Origin: Picochlorum sp. 'celeri' | Taxonomy: Eukaryota > Chlorophyta > Trebouxiophyceae | Assembly (NCBI GenBank): GCA_010909725.1 | Contig: JAACMV010000007.1 | Coordinates: 682,001 to 746,000, forward strand | DNA: 64,000 bases | Direction: 5' to 3' | Shown here: positions 10,467 through 20,362 of the stretch, piece after piece | Numbering within the stretch: position 1 is the first letter of the stretch | Layout of the letters: every line of letters begins with the position of its first letter | Notes under the pieces: generated by a model | Databases searched by the model: none | Told to the model about the DNA's origin: nothing | What the model saw: only the letters and a program-made list of their open reading frames with translations | Made by a program: the position numbers and the translations under genes

Positions 10467-10687
10467 GATTTAATTTTCATCGCTGCCAGGGAAACGCAGG
10501 TCTGATCTCATCACAGCTAGCTGTGATGGGTACCCATTATCCACAAGCTCGTGTGGATGACTTTTTTGAATCACGCACATCTTCTCTGGACCACACGACC
10601 CATTAATTAACAAATTTGAACCACAAATTGATATTTAATGGGACATTTATGTATAATGACGTATAAATCAATGCATATTTAGGACGT

Positions 10688-11545
10688 ATGACGAAATCTG
10701 TGGTGTCGACATGTCCAGCCAGACATGTGTCCATGGTGGTAGGACGCACGTGTCATGTTATTTCTCATCATCAGCGCATTCATAGGCACAGAAAATATAT
10801 AATTAACACGAAAGTACAAGATAGCACGGTCTCGAAACCTTTGAGTCGAGCATGTGTGTTCCACGGTAGAAATGCACTGAATGTGCCATCGTTTGACCTG
10901 GCAATGGATGCCCTAGAATCACCACCACCACAATCAGCAATAGCAGCAGCATCATTATCAGCAGTTAAAACCATGATAGCAGTGATCGCCGCAATGGCGA
11001 TATCATTGGATAGTGTTTATGCGGAAGAAATGCAACCACAAATCAGAACAAGCTCCACTGCTCCAAACGAGCAACAACAGAGCGAGACTGATACTGCGTC
11101 ATTAGATGGCAGTGCAATGCCAAACCCTTCTACATCAGATGATGATGATGATGACAAACGAGCGCCATTGTTGGTAGAAAGAATCAAATGGTTGAATCAA
11201 GTGACCTCTCAAGTCACAGAAGAGTTGAACGAGGTGCATCCTCCACCATTACGGGATATGGTGGACAATGTCATGTCATCAGAAGTAAGCAAAGATATTC
11301 AGGGCATATCGCATGTTGTAGGGGGAGTAGTAGGTGATTTGAAGGATGGTTTTGTCGGATTGAATGACACTATTCGTCACATAAACGATGAGGATAATCC
11401 CCTGATGAAGAAAGCGAGCAGCAATGTGGTGGCAACAGAGACTGTACAAGAGGATCATCAGATCTCTTCTGACACAAAAGTGAATACTAGCGTGCCATCT
11501 GCGACGAATTCATCCCCAGCCTCACGAGTAAGTAGTGCATCATAG
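10688..11545 (+). CDS. Predicted thylakoid-lumen or plastid protein of unknown function
   Basis: 285 residues. A basic, His/Arg/Ser-rich N-terminus (about 1-60) is followed by a hydrophobic Ala-rich stretch around residues 85-114 ending SVYA|EE. That is a bipartite transit peptide with an A-x-A-like lumenal cleavage site. The mature part would be about 170 residues, acidic, with a DDDDDD run, an amphipathic middle (LLVERIKWLNQVTSQVTEELNEV) and a Ser/Thr-rich tail. I recognise no domain. The lumenal assignment rests only on the targeting pattern; an ER or vacuolar protein with an unusual leader is possible. The gene ends 74 bp from the convergent GPI8 stop. Confidence 0.55.
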   Translation: MTKSVVSTCPARHVSMVVGRTCHVISHHQRIHRHRKYIINTKVQDSTVSKPLSRACVFHGRNALNVPSFDLAMDALESPPPQSAIAAASLSAVKTMIAVIAAMAISLDSVYAEEMQPQIRTSSTAPNEQQQSETDTASLDGSAMPNPSTSDDDDDDKRAPLLVERIKWLNQVTSQVTEELNEVHPPPLRDMVDNVMSSEVSKDIQGISHVVGGVVGDLKDGFVGLNDTIRHINDEDNPLMKKASSNVVATETVQEDHQISSDTKVNTSVPSATNSSPASRVSSAS

Positions 11546-11618
11546 TACTCAGTATACCAAGCAGAGAGTATTACATTTTTACTATTCTTTCTACGCCTGT
11601 TATGCATCATCATCATTA

Positions 11619-12617
11619 TTATACTACTTTTCGCCGCCATACATCCGACGATGCTATTCCTTTTTGCTGCTGCTCCTGCTGCTGCCAAGACTGATGATTT
11701 TTCAGAGACACTGGATGAGCAGCCTGCACATGAGGCACAAAAAAGTCCTTCAAGGCGACATTCCTACTCCGAGACTGATCAAACTGAACTTCAGAACTCA
11801 TTTTTCTCGACATAATGTAGGATATCATATCATCAAACGTGGCACCATCCTCTATTGCCTTGTTCCTCTTTAAGAACTCGAACATGTGATGACTAAACTC
11901 ATCAATCAAAAACGTCCCTACCCTCGAGTCACTATTCAACGCATACGAACTTTGATCCCGCTTACTACTGGCAGCTCCAGCCCACCCATGCGTGCGAATG
12001 TCCTCATACATGGTGGATGCCTGACAGGTATCCAAAACCACCAGCACGCGCTTGCACATACCCACCATGGTCATGTATTCCACTGCAGCACCAAGATCCG
12101 CCGCCATGAGCTCACTCTGATCATGAAATTTGAGAAACGAATCCCCACCATGACCCGTCAAAAACAACAGGACGTTGGACTCAGAGTCCGACCCTAGTAC
12201 CTGGCTGGATGCAGCACCATACCCCACATTGCCAGTCAACACCCTCATCACACTCTCAGCATTCACTTCCATGTCTCGATAGTCTATTTCAACATCAGTA
12301 TCACTATCTAAATACACATCATTCGGCCGATAGAATGTCTTCCCAGGTCTATACGTCCGAGGATCACATGTTGCACAATCAGCATGCATCAGAATGATGC
12401 GAGAATCAGGCATTCCCAACCGCTTCAACGAATGATACAGCGTCATAGCATTCGCTGTATGTCTATAGTTCAGCCAAAACCTTGACGCATTCACAATCAC
12501 AGCCCACGTTGAACTGGTATTTGTCAATGCACACAGACTGACTTGGCAACAACAACAGGCAAGAAGAGCAAGGCAGGCGAACCACCTACACCGTGAGAGC
12601 AACATAGTCGCTCTCAA
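11619..12617 (-). CDS. GPI8: GPI-anchor transamidase catalytic subunit
   Basis: 332 residues, a C13-family cysteine protease. A signal peptide covers residues 1-30. The mature N-terminus WAVIVNASRFWLNYRH is the family hallmark. The catalytic His is in FLTGHGGDSFLKF (His156) and the catalytic Cys in VLDTCQASTMYE (Cys198). It cleaves the C-terminal GPI signal of ER proteins and attaches the GPI anchor, working with GAA1, PIG-S, PIG-T and PIG-U. The C-terminus ends in a Gln-rich hydrophilic tail, and I see no C-terminal membrane helix like that of animal PIG-K, so it may rely on its partners for membrane attachment. Confidence 0.93.
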   Translation of the reverse strand: MRATMLLSRCRWFACLALLACCCCQVSLCALTNTSSTWAVIVNASRFWLNYRHTANAMTLYHSLKRLGMPDSRIILMHADCATCDPRTYRPGKTFYRPNDVYLDSDTDVEIDYRDMEVNAESVMRVLTGNVGYGAASSQVLGSDSESNVLLFLTGHGGDSFLKFHDQSELMAADLGAAVEYMTMVGMCKRVLVVLDTCQASTMYEDIRTHGWAGAASSKRDQSSYALNSDSRVGTFLIDEFSHHMFEFLKRNKAIEDGATFDDMISYIMSRKMSSEVQFDQSRSRNVALKDFFVPHVQAAHPVSLKNHQSWQQQEQQQKGIASSDVWRRKVV

Positions 12618-13338
12618 TTCTCCTGCTGATCTAGGTTTCTAATAAATTCTACAAGATATCTATAACAAGAGTTTTTTTTTCCCGAATTTGATTGCGAATG
12701 GTTTTTTGAAATGCGATTCATGTATCATTCATCTTGTGAAGACTGCCATCTGTTTCTTTTTTTTCTCCGTATATTTTATACTTCAATACTGTGAATAGAT
12801 TATAAGTATTCATATAAATCAATGCAATAATAATATGAAAATACTGACATGTTGATGGGTGGTGCTCTGGAATACAAGAGCTCAAGATCCTCTTGTACCA
12901 TCAACATGAGCATATCGACATATCACATGATGTAATATCATCGATCTTCGTCTATATGAGAGGCATCCATAGGAGTCCATACTAGGTGGCGTATTCTGCA
13001 TGAATAGGGAACAGATGGACTGATGATGATTCATGCAATCCAAGGCCCATGTCCTAGAGACGTTTTCATTCTTCGATGAAAGACGTCTTTGGCAAGGAAA
13101 GAAAAACCTTCATTAAAAACTTATAATATATGTATATATACTATAGGTTGTATCTTTGTCTAATAAATAAAGACTCTGTTAGTGGACAGATTGGAAAGCA
13201 AAGCAAAGCAAACTCATCCATCAATTTAATATTGTGCGCTCTTCCTCGCATTTGTATACATAAATATATATAATATAAACACATAATGGTGTTATATGAT
13301 TTTGTGTAGGTGCAAAGGGCGTCTGTAGTAACAACAGT
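12618..13338. other. Long divergent spacer with a strong hairpin
   Basis: About 720 bp between GPI8 (minus) and an orphan gene (plus), AT-rich with T-runs. It contains a bulged hairpin at 12848-12908. A stretch ending in TTGTGTAG just before 13310 could be the acceptor of a 5'-UTR intron of the downstream gene. No protein-coding signal. Confidence 0.5.
12848..12908. repeat. Bulged inverted repeat (hairpin)
   Basis: The outer arms CATGTTGATGG (12848-12858) and CCATCAACATG (12898-12908) are perfectly complementary over 11 bp. The inner arms TACAAGAG (12873-12880) and CTCTTGTA (12890-12897) pair over 8 bp around a 9-nt loop. The 3' arms abut and the 5' side has a 14-nt bulge, giving a 19-bp helix in all. 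Confidence 0.7.
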
Positions 13339-14412
13339 ATGGATCCCGACAGTCAGGGTGCTCAAGGCAGTAGTACCCAGGAGCGTATTAATTATTCAAG
13401 TGTTCGGACGAATTGGAGCGGGTATCCGCCAGGAAGTATCTATGAAGCTGTTATGGTGACAAAGAGGCAGGTCGTGAGTGGTGTGTTATCCATTCCTTTG
13501 AAGCGGTGTCTGAACATATTTGGTGCATTGCATGAGCAGGTTGCCTGCATGGATGGGGCCACGGGAATGTCTCTCGTCAGGATGGTGTCTCCCTTTTCTT
13601 TGGACGACAGGCAGCATGAATCACATGCAGATGAGTACAGAGGAGGAGGAGGAGGACAAGAGCAAGCAATGGAGATGCAGCAGCCGAAGAAGAACAACAA
13701 CAATAAGAGCAAGAATGATGGATGTGTGGTTCTGTGGAATGCAGACTGCACTAAAGGGTACCAGGCCCATATGAGACGGTATACCTCTCAACCGACTCAA
13801 GTGTTTCTTCAGAGTCTGCATGCATGTTTTGATGAGATGCACGTGCGTCCATGGTCAGTCCTGTGCTTTGTTCCTTTGGGTGTTCAGGGTCACTGCCAGC
13901 TCGTTGTGTGGCATGATGGGCACCCTCATCACCGTGCATTCAAGTCATCCATCGTTCATGGATGGACACATCAGCGCATCGAAGATGATGATCATGTCCA
14001 GACTCACGATGCTCTCGATGTACCCAAGCCGCATGCACTACCCATCAAGACATGCATCCAAGAGGATGGACACGGTGAGGTTGCATGTACGGTGGACGGC
14101 CAATTCGTTCTTCAAGACATGTGTGACCAAGATGTGGTCATTGTCACTCCAGCAGCAATGCCGAAACTCCTCATGAATGCCAAGAACAAGAAGAAGAGGA
14201 AGAAGAAGAACACAAAGAGCACCGAGCATCGCACAGAGAATGATGATGATGGAGCGACTGAGGAAAATATGCGTCCACTGTATTGCAATTCTTCCAGCAA
14301 GGATCAATCATCCATAAAGAAGACGTTAACTCACTCTTTGTCCACTGAAAATACACACGGTCGAAAGAGGAGCAGAAAGCCATCCAAGCCAAGCCAGGGG
14401 CATCAGATGTAG
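13339..14412 (+). CDS. Hypothetical protein with basic low-complexity tail
   Basis: 357 residues, intronless. The middle has compositionally normal stretches (GSIYEAVMVTKRQVVSGVLS; FLQSLHACFDEMHVRPWSVL; CQLVVWHDGHPHHRAFKSSI). These are interrupted by a Gly5 run, an Asn/Lys-rich linker (PKKNNNNKSKN) and a Lys-rich block at about 285-300 (KNKKKRKKKNTKS) that would serve as a nuclear localisation signal. The C-terminus is Ser/Lys/Arg-rich. I recognise no domain. The long frame, the ATG context and the normal codon pattern support a real gene, likely a nuclear or nucleolar protein; the function is unknown. Confidence 0.5.
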   Translation: MDPDSQGAQGSSTQERINYSSVRTNWSGYPPGSIYEAVMVTKRQVVSGVLSIPLKRCLNIFGALHEQVACMDGATGMSLVRMVSPFSLDDRQHESHADEYRGGGGGQEQAMEMQQPKKNNNNKSKNDGCVVLWNADCTKGYQAHMRRYTSQPTQVFLQSLHACFDEMHVRPWSVLCFVPLGVQGHCQLVVWHDGHPHHRAFKSSIVHGWTHQRIEDDDHVQTHDALDVPKPHALPIKTCIQEDGHGEVACTVDGQFVLQDMCDQDVVIVTPAAMPKLLMNAKNKKKRKKKNTKSTEHRTENDDDGATEENMRPLYCNSSSKDQSSIKKTLTHSLSTENTHGRKRSRKPSKPSQGHQM

Positions 14413-14692
14413 GTGATTCCAAGTATTCGGCATGGTGTACTCAATTTTTTTGAGTGCCTTGGCATCAATTAGAAAAATCTGTACAAGAGCATCAAAGCCT
14501 CTTGTCACTCTTTGTATCATTACATATCATTTTAAAAGCAAATATTGTGAGCCAATATTGTGACATATACAAAGGATTTCATCCGTATCGATAGTCTGCT
14601 ACACATTGAAAGCATGTGTATTCCATGCCATGCACGCTTGCTTCTCTTAACAGATCCCCACCACAGCACGCAGGTATAGACCCTTTCATAAA

Positions 14693-15307
14693 ATGGATAG
14701 GAAATGGAGATTAAATAGACAAGCATTGAACACGATCGAATCAATTGTCGATTTTGAAACTCGCTACATTGGGACATGGAACGAATCCTGTGAGCTTGCT
14801 ACTCGCACAGATGTATACGCAGTGTACACAGTTTTACATATAGAAAATAAACAATGGGAATTAAAATGGAGTGATGCGTGTCGAGGGTATTATTTTGTGA
14901 CTCGGGAAGAGAGCCAGGAGGGGACCACCAATACTGTGGGAGGAAAGGCTGGTTGTGTCACGGTGCCCGAAGGGGATGAGGATGTCTCTGTTGTGGTGGA
15001 TGAGGAGGATCATCATAAAGATACCAGGACGACTGTGTTGGAAAAGGTGAGTGAGGTTGGAGCGCGGCAGTTGGTGGTGCCAGTGAGTAGTTCCTTGTCC
15101 ATGTTGACTCCTCGGTTGGTGCATCGAGTGTGTTCCTTGGGGCATGGGACAGCTCGACAGGTGATTCTGGGGCTTGTGGATTCGAATGGTGTGGTGAGTC
15201 GGTGTTGCTTGTATGATTATATTCAGGCTCCGTTGGAGGCGAGTGGTGTCGAGGCTGAACTGGCTCCAGGTAGTACACAGCAGCATGCTGCTGTGCAGCA
15301 ACCATGA
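14693..15307 (+). CDS. tRNA-splicing endonuclease subunit Sen15-like protein
   Basis: 204 residues. The C-terminal half has the pattern of the Sen15 domain: a strand ending GARQLVVPVSSSLSML, a helix RLVHRVCSLGHG, then ARQVILGLVDSNGVVSRCCL and YDYIQAP. TSEN15 is a structural subunit of the heterotetrameric tRNA-splicing endonuclease (with Sen2, Sen34 and Sen54). The N-terminal part (FETRYIGTWNESCELATRTDVY) would be the first helix-strand region, and an acidic linker with EDVSVVVDEEDHH separates the two. The match is by fold pattern and a few conserved positions only, hence moderate confidence. A 20-bp perfect palindrome (15276-15295) lies within the last codons. Confidence 0.5.
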   Translation: MDRKWRLNRQALNTIESIVDFETRYIGTWNESCELATRTDVYAVYTVLHIENKQWELKWSDACRGYYFVTREESQEGTTNTVGGKAGCVTVPEGDEDVSVVVDEEDHHKDTRTTVLEKVSEVGARQLVVPVSSSLSMLTPRLVHRVCSLGHGTARQVILGLVDSNGVVSRCCLYDYIQAPLEASGVEAELAPGSTQQHAAVQQP

Positions 15308-15546
15308 TGACCATGTGTGTACTGTATCATGTTGCTAGTATGACCTGTCGATAGTAAATCAAATGTATACGGTTTGATCGAGTACAATCAATCAAATGCT
15401 TGGTTACGTAGATGTGCATGCATCATTGATATATATAGATAAAGATGAAAATTTCTCTTTTCGAAGAGAATTGACCAGAATAGATCCTTCTCTGCCATGG
15501 GATGGCAATCCATTTCTTCTTCAAATCAAATTGTAAATATGAAAAT

Positions 15547-16825
15547 ATGAAAAAGTGGACTGATAAATTGATAAAGAATTTGGGTGTGGAGGATGTGAGG
15601 AAAAAGGCATCGTTTCAGGGGCGAGGTCACAAGTTGGGTGGGGCTGAAGACGACGTGTCATCATCTTCTGGGCAACAGGTATGGCGGTATTCTTTCGTTC
15701 TTTATTTATTATATATAAAATTGGTCATGAATTCATGTGTAGAGCCGAGGTCAGGGAAAAGGGCCGACCGACAATTCGGGGCAAGTTCAACCACCTCGAC
15801 GACGGGAGGGACAGCAGGGCGGTGTTGCATCGAGTCGACACCAGGTTCGGCCTTCTAGGACAGAGGAGCTGATTGATACGAGTATCTCTTCGATAGGGAA
15901 TGTGGAATGTGAGTCTGCGATGCGTCATATTGTGGGGGAGGAGAAGGATCATGGAGCAGTCTGTTTGAGAACTGTGTATAAAATATTGAGCAACATCCTG
16001 GCAACGCCAGAGGATGAGAAGGTTCGAAAGTTACGGTTGCAGAATCCAAAGATTCAGTCATGTATTGTTGATGTGCATGGTGGGATGGAGCTGTTGCTGG
16101 GGTGTGGGTTTGAGGTGGTGTTTGAGCCATCATCGAGTGATGATGCATCGCCTCAAGAGGAGGATGCTGGTGAGCATGGGTTTTTGGTTCTTCCCAAAGA
16201 TACGGAAGATTCTACCATAGATATCCTCCGACGAGTCGTGAGAGCTATTGGTATTGTGCTTGGATTGCCACAGGGGGATCAACCAATATCCTCACGTCCG
16301 GCAAATAAAAATAGCATGGATGCCAGTGAGATTCTTGTAGATAGAAATACAATCATAGAGTTACCCACGCCCGTGGATACACATGTTCCCGACTGGTTTT
16401 TCGAACAAAGTAGTGCAGAAATTAAACAAATATATAGAGAAAGTCGAGAAAAGATGGAACAGAGCAAAGTGCTCATGACTAGAGCCATGAGGGAAAAGCT
16501 GCACAGGAGGAATTCATCAGCACGCCATCATTCTGCAGTCCTCAGGATACGCGTGCGAGCTCCTGAAGGTACCAAGATTGTTGGTGATTTTGCGAGAGGG
16601 GAACCAGTTCAAGCGCTCTTTGCGTGGGTATCTGATTGCTTGGTAGATCCCATGCTGGAATTTGATCTCATCATGCCAGATAGAAGCAAACTTGGTGATG
16701 CCAGGTTTGAACTCAAGACACTGACTCAACTTGGTCTCACAGAGTCACAGACACTGAATTTAGCATGGATGGGAGATTCTGTTCGTCTGATGAAAAACAC
16801 ACCTGCTTTTCGGGAGAATCTGTAA
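15547..16825 (+). CDS. UBX/PUB-domain cofactor of p97/CDC48 (UBXN6/PUX2 type)
   Basis: Exons 15547..15678 and 15743..16825 (64-nt intron, GTATGG...GTGTAG) give 404 residues. I chose the ATG at 15547 because MKKW at the N-terminus matches the family start; an upstream in-frame ATG exists at 15502. The PUB domain is at about 115-230 (TVYKILSNILATPEDEKVRKLRLQNPKIQ, then HGGMELLLGCGFE). VPDWFFEQSSAEIKQIYRES and MTRAMREK precede a UBX domain (AVLRIRVRAPEGTKIVGDFARGEPV...). This PUB-UBX order is that of UBXD1/UBXN6 and plant PUX2, which bind both ends of p97/CDC48 and act in membrane trafficking and organelle quality control. The stop codon lies within TGTAA. Confidence 0.85.
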
Positions 16826-16849
16826 CCATCAGATACCGGTAGTATTTTA

Positions 16850-17395
16850 TTACAAGGGATTTAGACTGTTCACCAATCCTGTTGCCCAGACAACAATGCC
16901 AGTCACGACTGCCAGCCATCCCAACCCACGCCGTCGTTGCTGTCTCATTTCTTCTATAGTATCCTCTTCCTTTTTCTTCTTCTTGGACACAAAACCCTTC
17001 TTTTCAACAAGCTTTTCAAATGTCTGCTCATCCTGAATCTCCCGTAGCAGTTCCACACCTTCAAATGAAATAAAAACAACGATAAACGACAGGATAATGG
17101 CCCCCGTGTACAAATTATCTATCGTCACAAGATCAGGAAACATCAGACGAGCCTCTGCATTGACATCAAATGTCCCAGGTAGAGGTGCTTCCTTCATCTG
17201 AGGTGGAAGCTGCTGTGGACGATCCAGCAGTCTTGGAAAGTCTGGAACCAAGGATGCCAGCGGCATGTTTATAGAAGAGGGCACGCTTCTACAGATGAAG
17301 ACCGCTGATGAGCCGCTTCGCGTGCTATATAGTCTGCACGACGATAGTTGTTGAGAATTCTCAATGCTCTTCGAAGGGTGGAATAGAAATTTCAT
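16850..17395 (-). CDS. Two-TM protein of unknown function, possibly plastid
   Basis: 181 residues from the ATG at 17395. The N-terminal ~45 residues (FHPSKSIENSQQLSSCRLYSTRSGSSA...) are Ser/Arg-rich with no acidic cluster, fitting an organelle transit peptide. Two predicted membrane helices, IDNLYTGAIILSFIVVFISFEGVELL (about 100-125) and LGWLAVVTGIVVWATGLV (about 158-176), flank a highly charged linker with KKKKKEEDTIEEMRQQRRR. I recognise no family. Its stop is embedded in TGTAA and lies 25 bp from the UBXN6 stop, so the two 3' UTRs must overlap or be extremely short. Confidence 0.6.
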   Translation of the reverse strand: MKFLFHPSKSIENSQQLSSCRLYSTRSGSSAVFICRSVPSSINMPLASLVPDFPRLLDRPQQLPPQMKEAPLPGTFDVNAEARLMFPDLVTIDNLYTGAIILSFIVVFISFEGVELLREIQDEQTFEKLVEKKGFVSKKKKKEEDTIEEMRQQRRRGLGWLAVVTGIVVWATGLVNSLNPL

Positions 17396-17773
17396 GTCTC
17401 TTTCACTACCCAAATATGTCCTTGCGTTGGTTCTAAGTTATACGGCCATCCATGATTTATTGGAAACTAGTAGTAATATTGCAGAATTATTCAGGATGAA
17501 GAGACTTCATATCGTGACTATTTGTTGTTCAAAAACTAGGAGGAAACTCTCTGTAATATGATACTTTTAGTAGAATACATTTGACTTGTTTTCTTTTTGT
17601 ACACAAGACATCCAGATGTCGCATCCACCACTTGTTGTGTTCTTGCATAGTTTTGATATAAAAACACCTTTTTTCATGCACGCACGGATTCATAGGGTAT
17701 CAGCAGGACGCTGGAGTAGATTCGTATAATTGGTACCAAAAAAAAAAAAATGCCATTGCAATTCTAGTACGAT
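17396..17773. other. Divergent spacer with A-run
   Basis: Between the two-TM orphan (minus) and PEX12 (plus). Contains an A13 run about 30 bp before the PEX12 start and no recognised gene. Confidence 0.5.
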
Positions 17774-19021
17774 ATGGCATTTTCTGGAGTAGGGAGTTCC
17801 CTGACGAGGGATTCTCCGACATTCTTTGAAATGCTGGCGGCAGAGCGGCTGATGAATACGCTTCAGGATGCTATTTCGTATGGATTGTCAGTGTATGGGC
17901 AGAGGTCTGAAGTGTGTCGTCGATTGCTGGAGAATGAGGACGATCTCTTCTTTCTTATTCGAGTTATACTGGAATCTCATGCGTTGAAAAGCTATAATGC
18001 ATCATTTGCGGAGCATGTGTATGGTCTCCGCAGGGTGCCATATGGCAGAAAGGTTCCTCCTCAAGAGGAGCAAAAAAAGACTGACAGGGGTGTGTTGCTG
18101 TTGACGAATCGACAGAAGCACTTGTCGGTTATATTAATGACACTGGCTCCATTTTTGAGGGCAAAATTGATGAAGATGTATACAAACTATTCGTCGAATT
18201 CGACGGATCAGCGTAGCAATAATAATCATGGGGCTACAGTGTGTTGGAAGGATGTGTTGGATGCATTGTGGAAGAGACGACACAATCATGATGATAGAAA
18301 GACACATTATTATAGAAACCTGATGGGTACGATACAGATGTATTGTCGTCAGCATGCCAAACGTCTGTGTGTCAAGGCTGTTCCATGGCTGCATACATCT
18401 GCCCACATGGTGGATCTGTGCTATAAACTGCTCTACCTTCTTCAGAAGAGTCCGTATTATTCTCCGGCGCATCATTTCATAGGTATACGAGTTGCTCAGC
18501 TATCGACAGACGATGTTGCGAGGACCAGGCACGAGAAGATGGTGCATCGACAGTCCATTCTTGATGGTATTCAAAAGAGCACTGCACCTCTGCCCTTCAA
18601 ACTCCTTCGCACTGGGTCCCTCAAAATAAAGCATTACGTGAGCGATCATACTACGACAGCATTGATTTTAGCAGTATTTGGATTCAAGGTATTAGAATGG
18701 TGGTACACCACCGCAGAGGAACAGGCACAGGGAGCATCCCTGTCTTCCCTTCCAGTCCCAGTCCCTCCTCCAGCCATACCTCCTATTGGAGGCATGTATG
18801 CTCTGCCGAAAGACTGTTCTCTGTGTCCTATATGTCAGAAGAAGAGAAAGAACCCTACCATGGTGTCGCACACGGGCTATGTCTTCTGTTACCCATGCGT
18901 ATTCAAGCATGTTAGTGAGCAAGGTGTGTGCCCAGTCACGGGGCTCGTGACTGACATCTCGGATTTGAGGCGCCTTTATGATGGGATGGCGTCTTCTGGC
19001 AGCACACAGTCTTTTATTTAA
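17774..19021 (+). CDS. PEX12: Peroxisomal RING protein PEX12
   Basis: 415 residues, intronless. The Pex2/Pex12 N-terminal membrane domain is evident: PTFFEMLAAERLMNTLQDAI, then WLHTSAHMVDLCYKLLYLLQ and SPYYSPAHHFIGIRVAQLS, which are PEX12-typical. The C-terminal RING-like motif is CSLCPICQKKRKNPTMV, GYVFCYPC and GVCPVTG. PEX12 forms the peroxisomal ubiquitin ligase with PEX2 and PEX10 that recycles the import receptor PEX5. As in other PEX12 proteins the RING lacks some zinc ligands. The pairing with a peroxisome-linked process such as photorespiration (the D-glycerate kinase gene is elsewhere in the window) is only thematic. Confidence 0.85.
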   Translation: MAFSGVGSSLTRDSPTFFEMLAAERLMNTLQDAISYGLSVYGQRSEVCRRLLENEDDLFFLIRVILESHALKSYNASFAEHVYGLRRVPYGRKVPPQEEQKKTDRGVLLLTNRQKHLSVILMTLAPFLRAKLMKMYTNYSSNSTDQRSNNNHGATVCWKDVLDALWKRRHNHDDRKTHYYRNLMGTIQMYCRQHAKRLCVKAVPWLHTSAHMVDLCYKLLYLLQKSPYYSPAHHFIGIRVAQLSTDDVARTRHEKMVHRQSILDGIQKSTAPLPFKLLRTGSLKIKHYVSDHTTTALILAVFGFKVLEWWYTTAEEQAQGASLSSLPVPVPPPAIPPIGGMYALPKDCSLCPICQKKRKNPTMVSHTGYVFCYPCVFKHVSEQGVCPVTGLVTDISDLRRLYDGMASSGSTQSFI

Positions 19022-19085
19022 TTATTAAATAGTATTTTTGGTTGTATGTATCTACGGATGAAGAGAATGCATTAGAAATTGACAC

Positions 19086-20319
19086 ATGGTGGACGCACTG
19101 GCAAGTGAGCAGCATGTGTATGGAGGAGCTACTCCTGACACGATGACACAGTTCCGTCAGGCAGAGAAGGAGTATCAGAGAAGTGTGAAGGAGATATTTA
19201 AACAGAGGTGTGTGTACGTGCGGTGGTGGCAAGGACTGAGAGAGTCCCTCTTGTCTGTGAGTCAGGTTGCTCTGCTGAATATGTGTCATCTTGATCATGT
19301 TGCTTTGCAGGCGCGATGGGAAGAAGCGATTCGACAAGGTTGTGGAGAAGAGAGTTGATTTGACTCATGTCGTGGATGTTGATAGGCTGGATAGCAGTGT
19401 TGGGTCTTCGTCTTCTACCACTACTCAGTGGGGGCATATTGAGCAACACGGTGCACGTGGGAGTATTTTGCCGGATAATGCACGGGTGTATTCATTCTCA
19501 AGACATCCAGGGTTTTATATTATTCGACGGGCTATACCGGAGTCTCTTATTGGGCGGATGGCACGTGACTGTTTCACCAGCCTTGTTCAGCCTCCAGGAA
19601 CCACCAACTTTAACAAGTCTCATGGTGTGAAATTGGCTCGTGTGTGGGAGGCTGCACATGACGATAATATGAATCTTGTAGAAACACAGGACACAGACTG
19701 TATAACAGAATGGTCAAGGAATGGGACTGGTCCTTCTGCACAGCATTTCTTGGACAATCTACGTTGGGCCTCTATTGGCCCAGTGTATGACTGGACAACA
19801 CGTCGATATAGAGTTGATGATGCTTATATCCCGCTGCCAGACTATATGGTGGAATTTTCAAAGAATATTGTGTCTGTAGTACATGCCCTTTCCCCTGATT
19901 GCCAGCAATCTTTTGCCTTTCATCCAAATGCTGCATTGATAAATTATTATAGAGAAGGAGATAAGCTGTGTGGGCATCGGGATGATGCCGAAAGCGATCA
20001 GACGAAACCATTGGTCAGTTGTAGTCTTGGATGTCCTGCAATATTTCTGATGGGTGGATGTGACAAGAGCATGTGCCCCACGCCAATTCTCTTGAGACAT
20101 GGCGATGTAGCAGTGCTGAGCGGTCAGGCTCGCGTTGCGTATCATGGTGTGCCACGGATATTCCCAGAAATAAGAAAGCTTTCTGTGTTGGAAGACGTGT
20201 CGCCAGAAATGGAGGAGCCTTATCCACGGGATTGCCTTGTGGGACTAGAAGACCACCCTGACATCAAGGCATATTTGGAAAATTGTCGCATTAACGTTTC
20301 CATACGGGAAGTTTCATAA
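19086..20319 (+). CDS. ALKBH1: AlkB homologue 1 type dioxygenase, one intron
   Basis: Exons 19086..19207 and 19311..20319 (103-nt intron, GTGTGT...TTGCAG) give 376 residues. It is an Fe(II)/2-oxoglutarate dioxygenase of the AlkB family. LRWASIGPVYDWTTRRYRV and ALINYYREGDKLCGHRDDAESD carry the iron-binding HxD. VSCSLGCPAIFLMGG and LRHGDVAVLSGQARVAYHGVPRI carry the distal His, and RINVSIRE at the C-terminus has the 2OG-binding Arg. The NLRWASIGPVYDW segment and overall length point to ALKBH1, which demethylates tRNA m1A and oxidises tRNA m5C in animals and DNA 6mA in some reports. The algal substrate is not known. Confidence 0.87.
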
Positions 20320-20362
20320 AAGAAAACAAAGATGTAAACATAATTTATCTATATATATACAC

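Noticed and set aside
13339..14412. Reading the basic orphan as a ribosome-biogenesis factor
   Set aside because: The Lys-rich NLS alone is not evidence; no catalytic or RNA-binding motif is visible.
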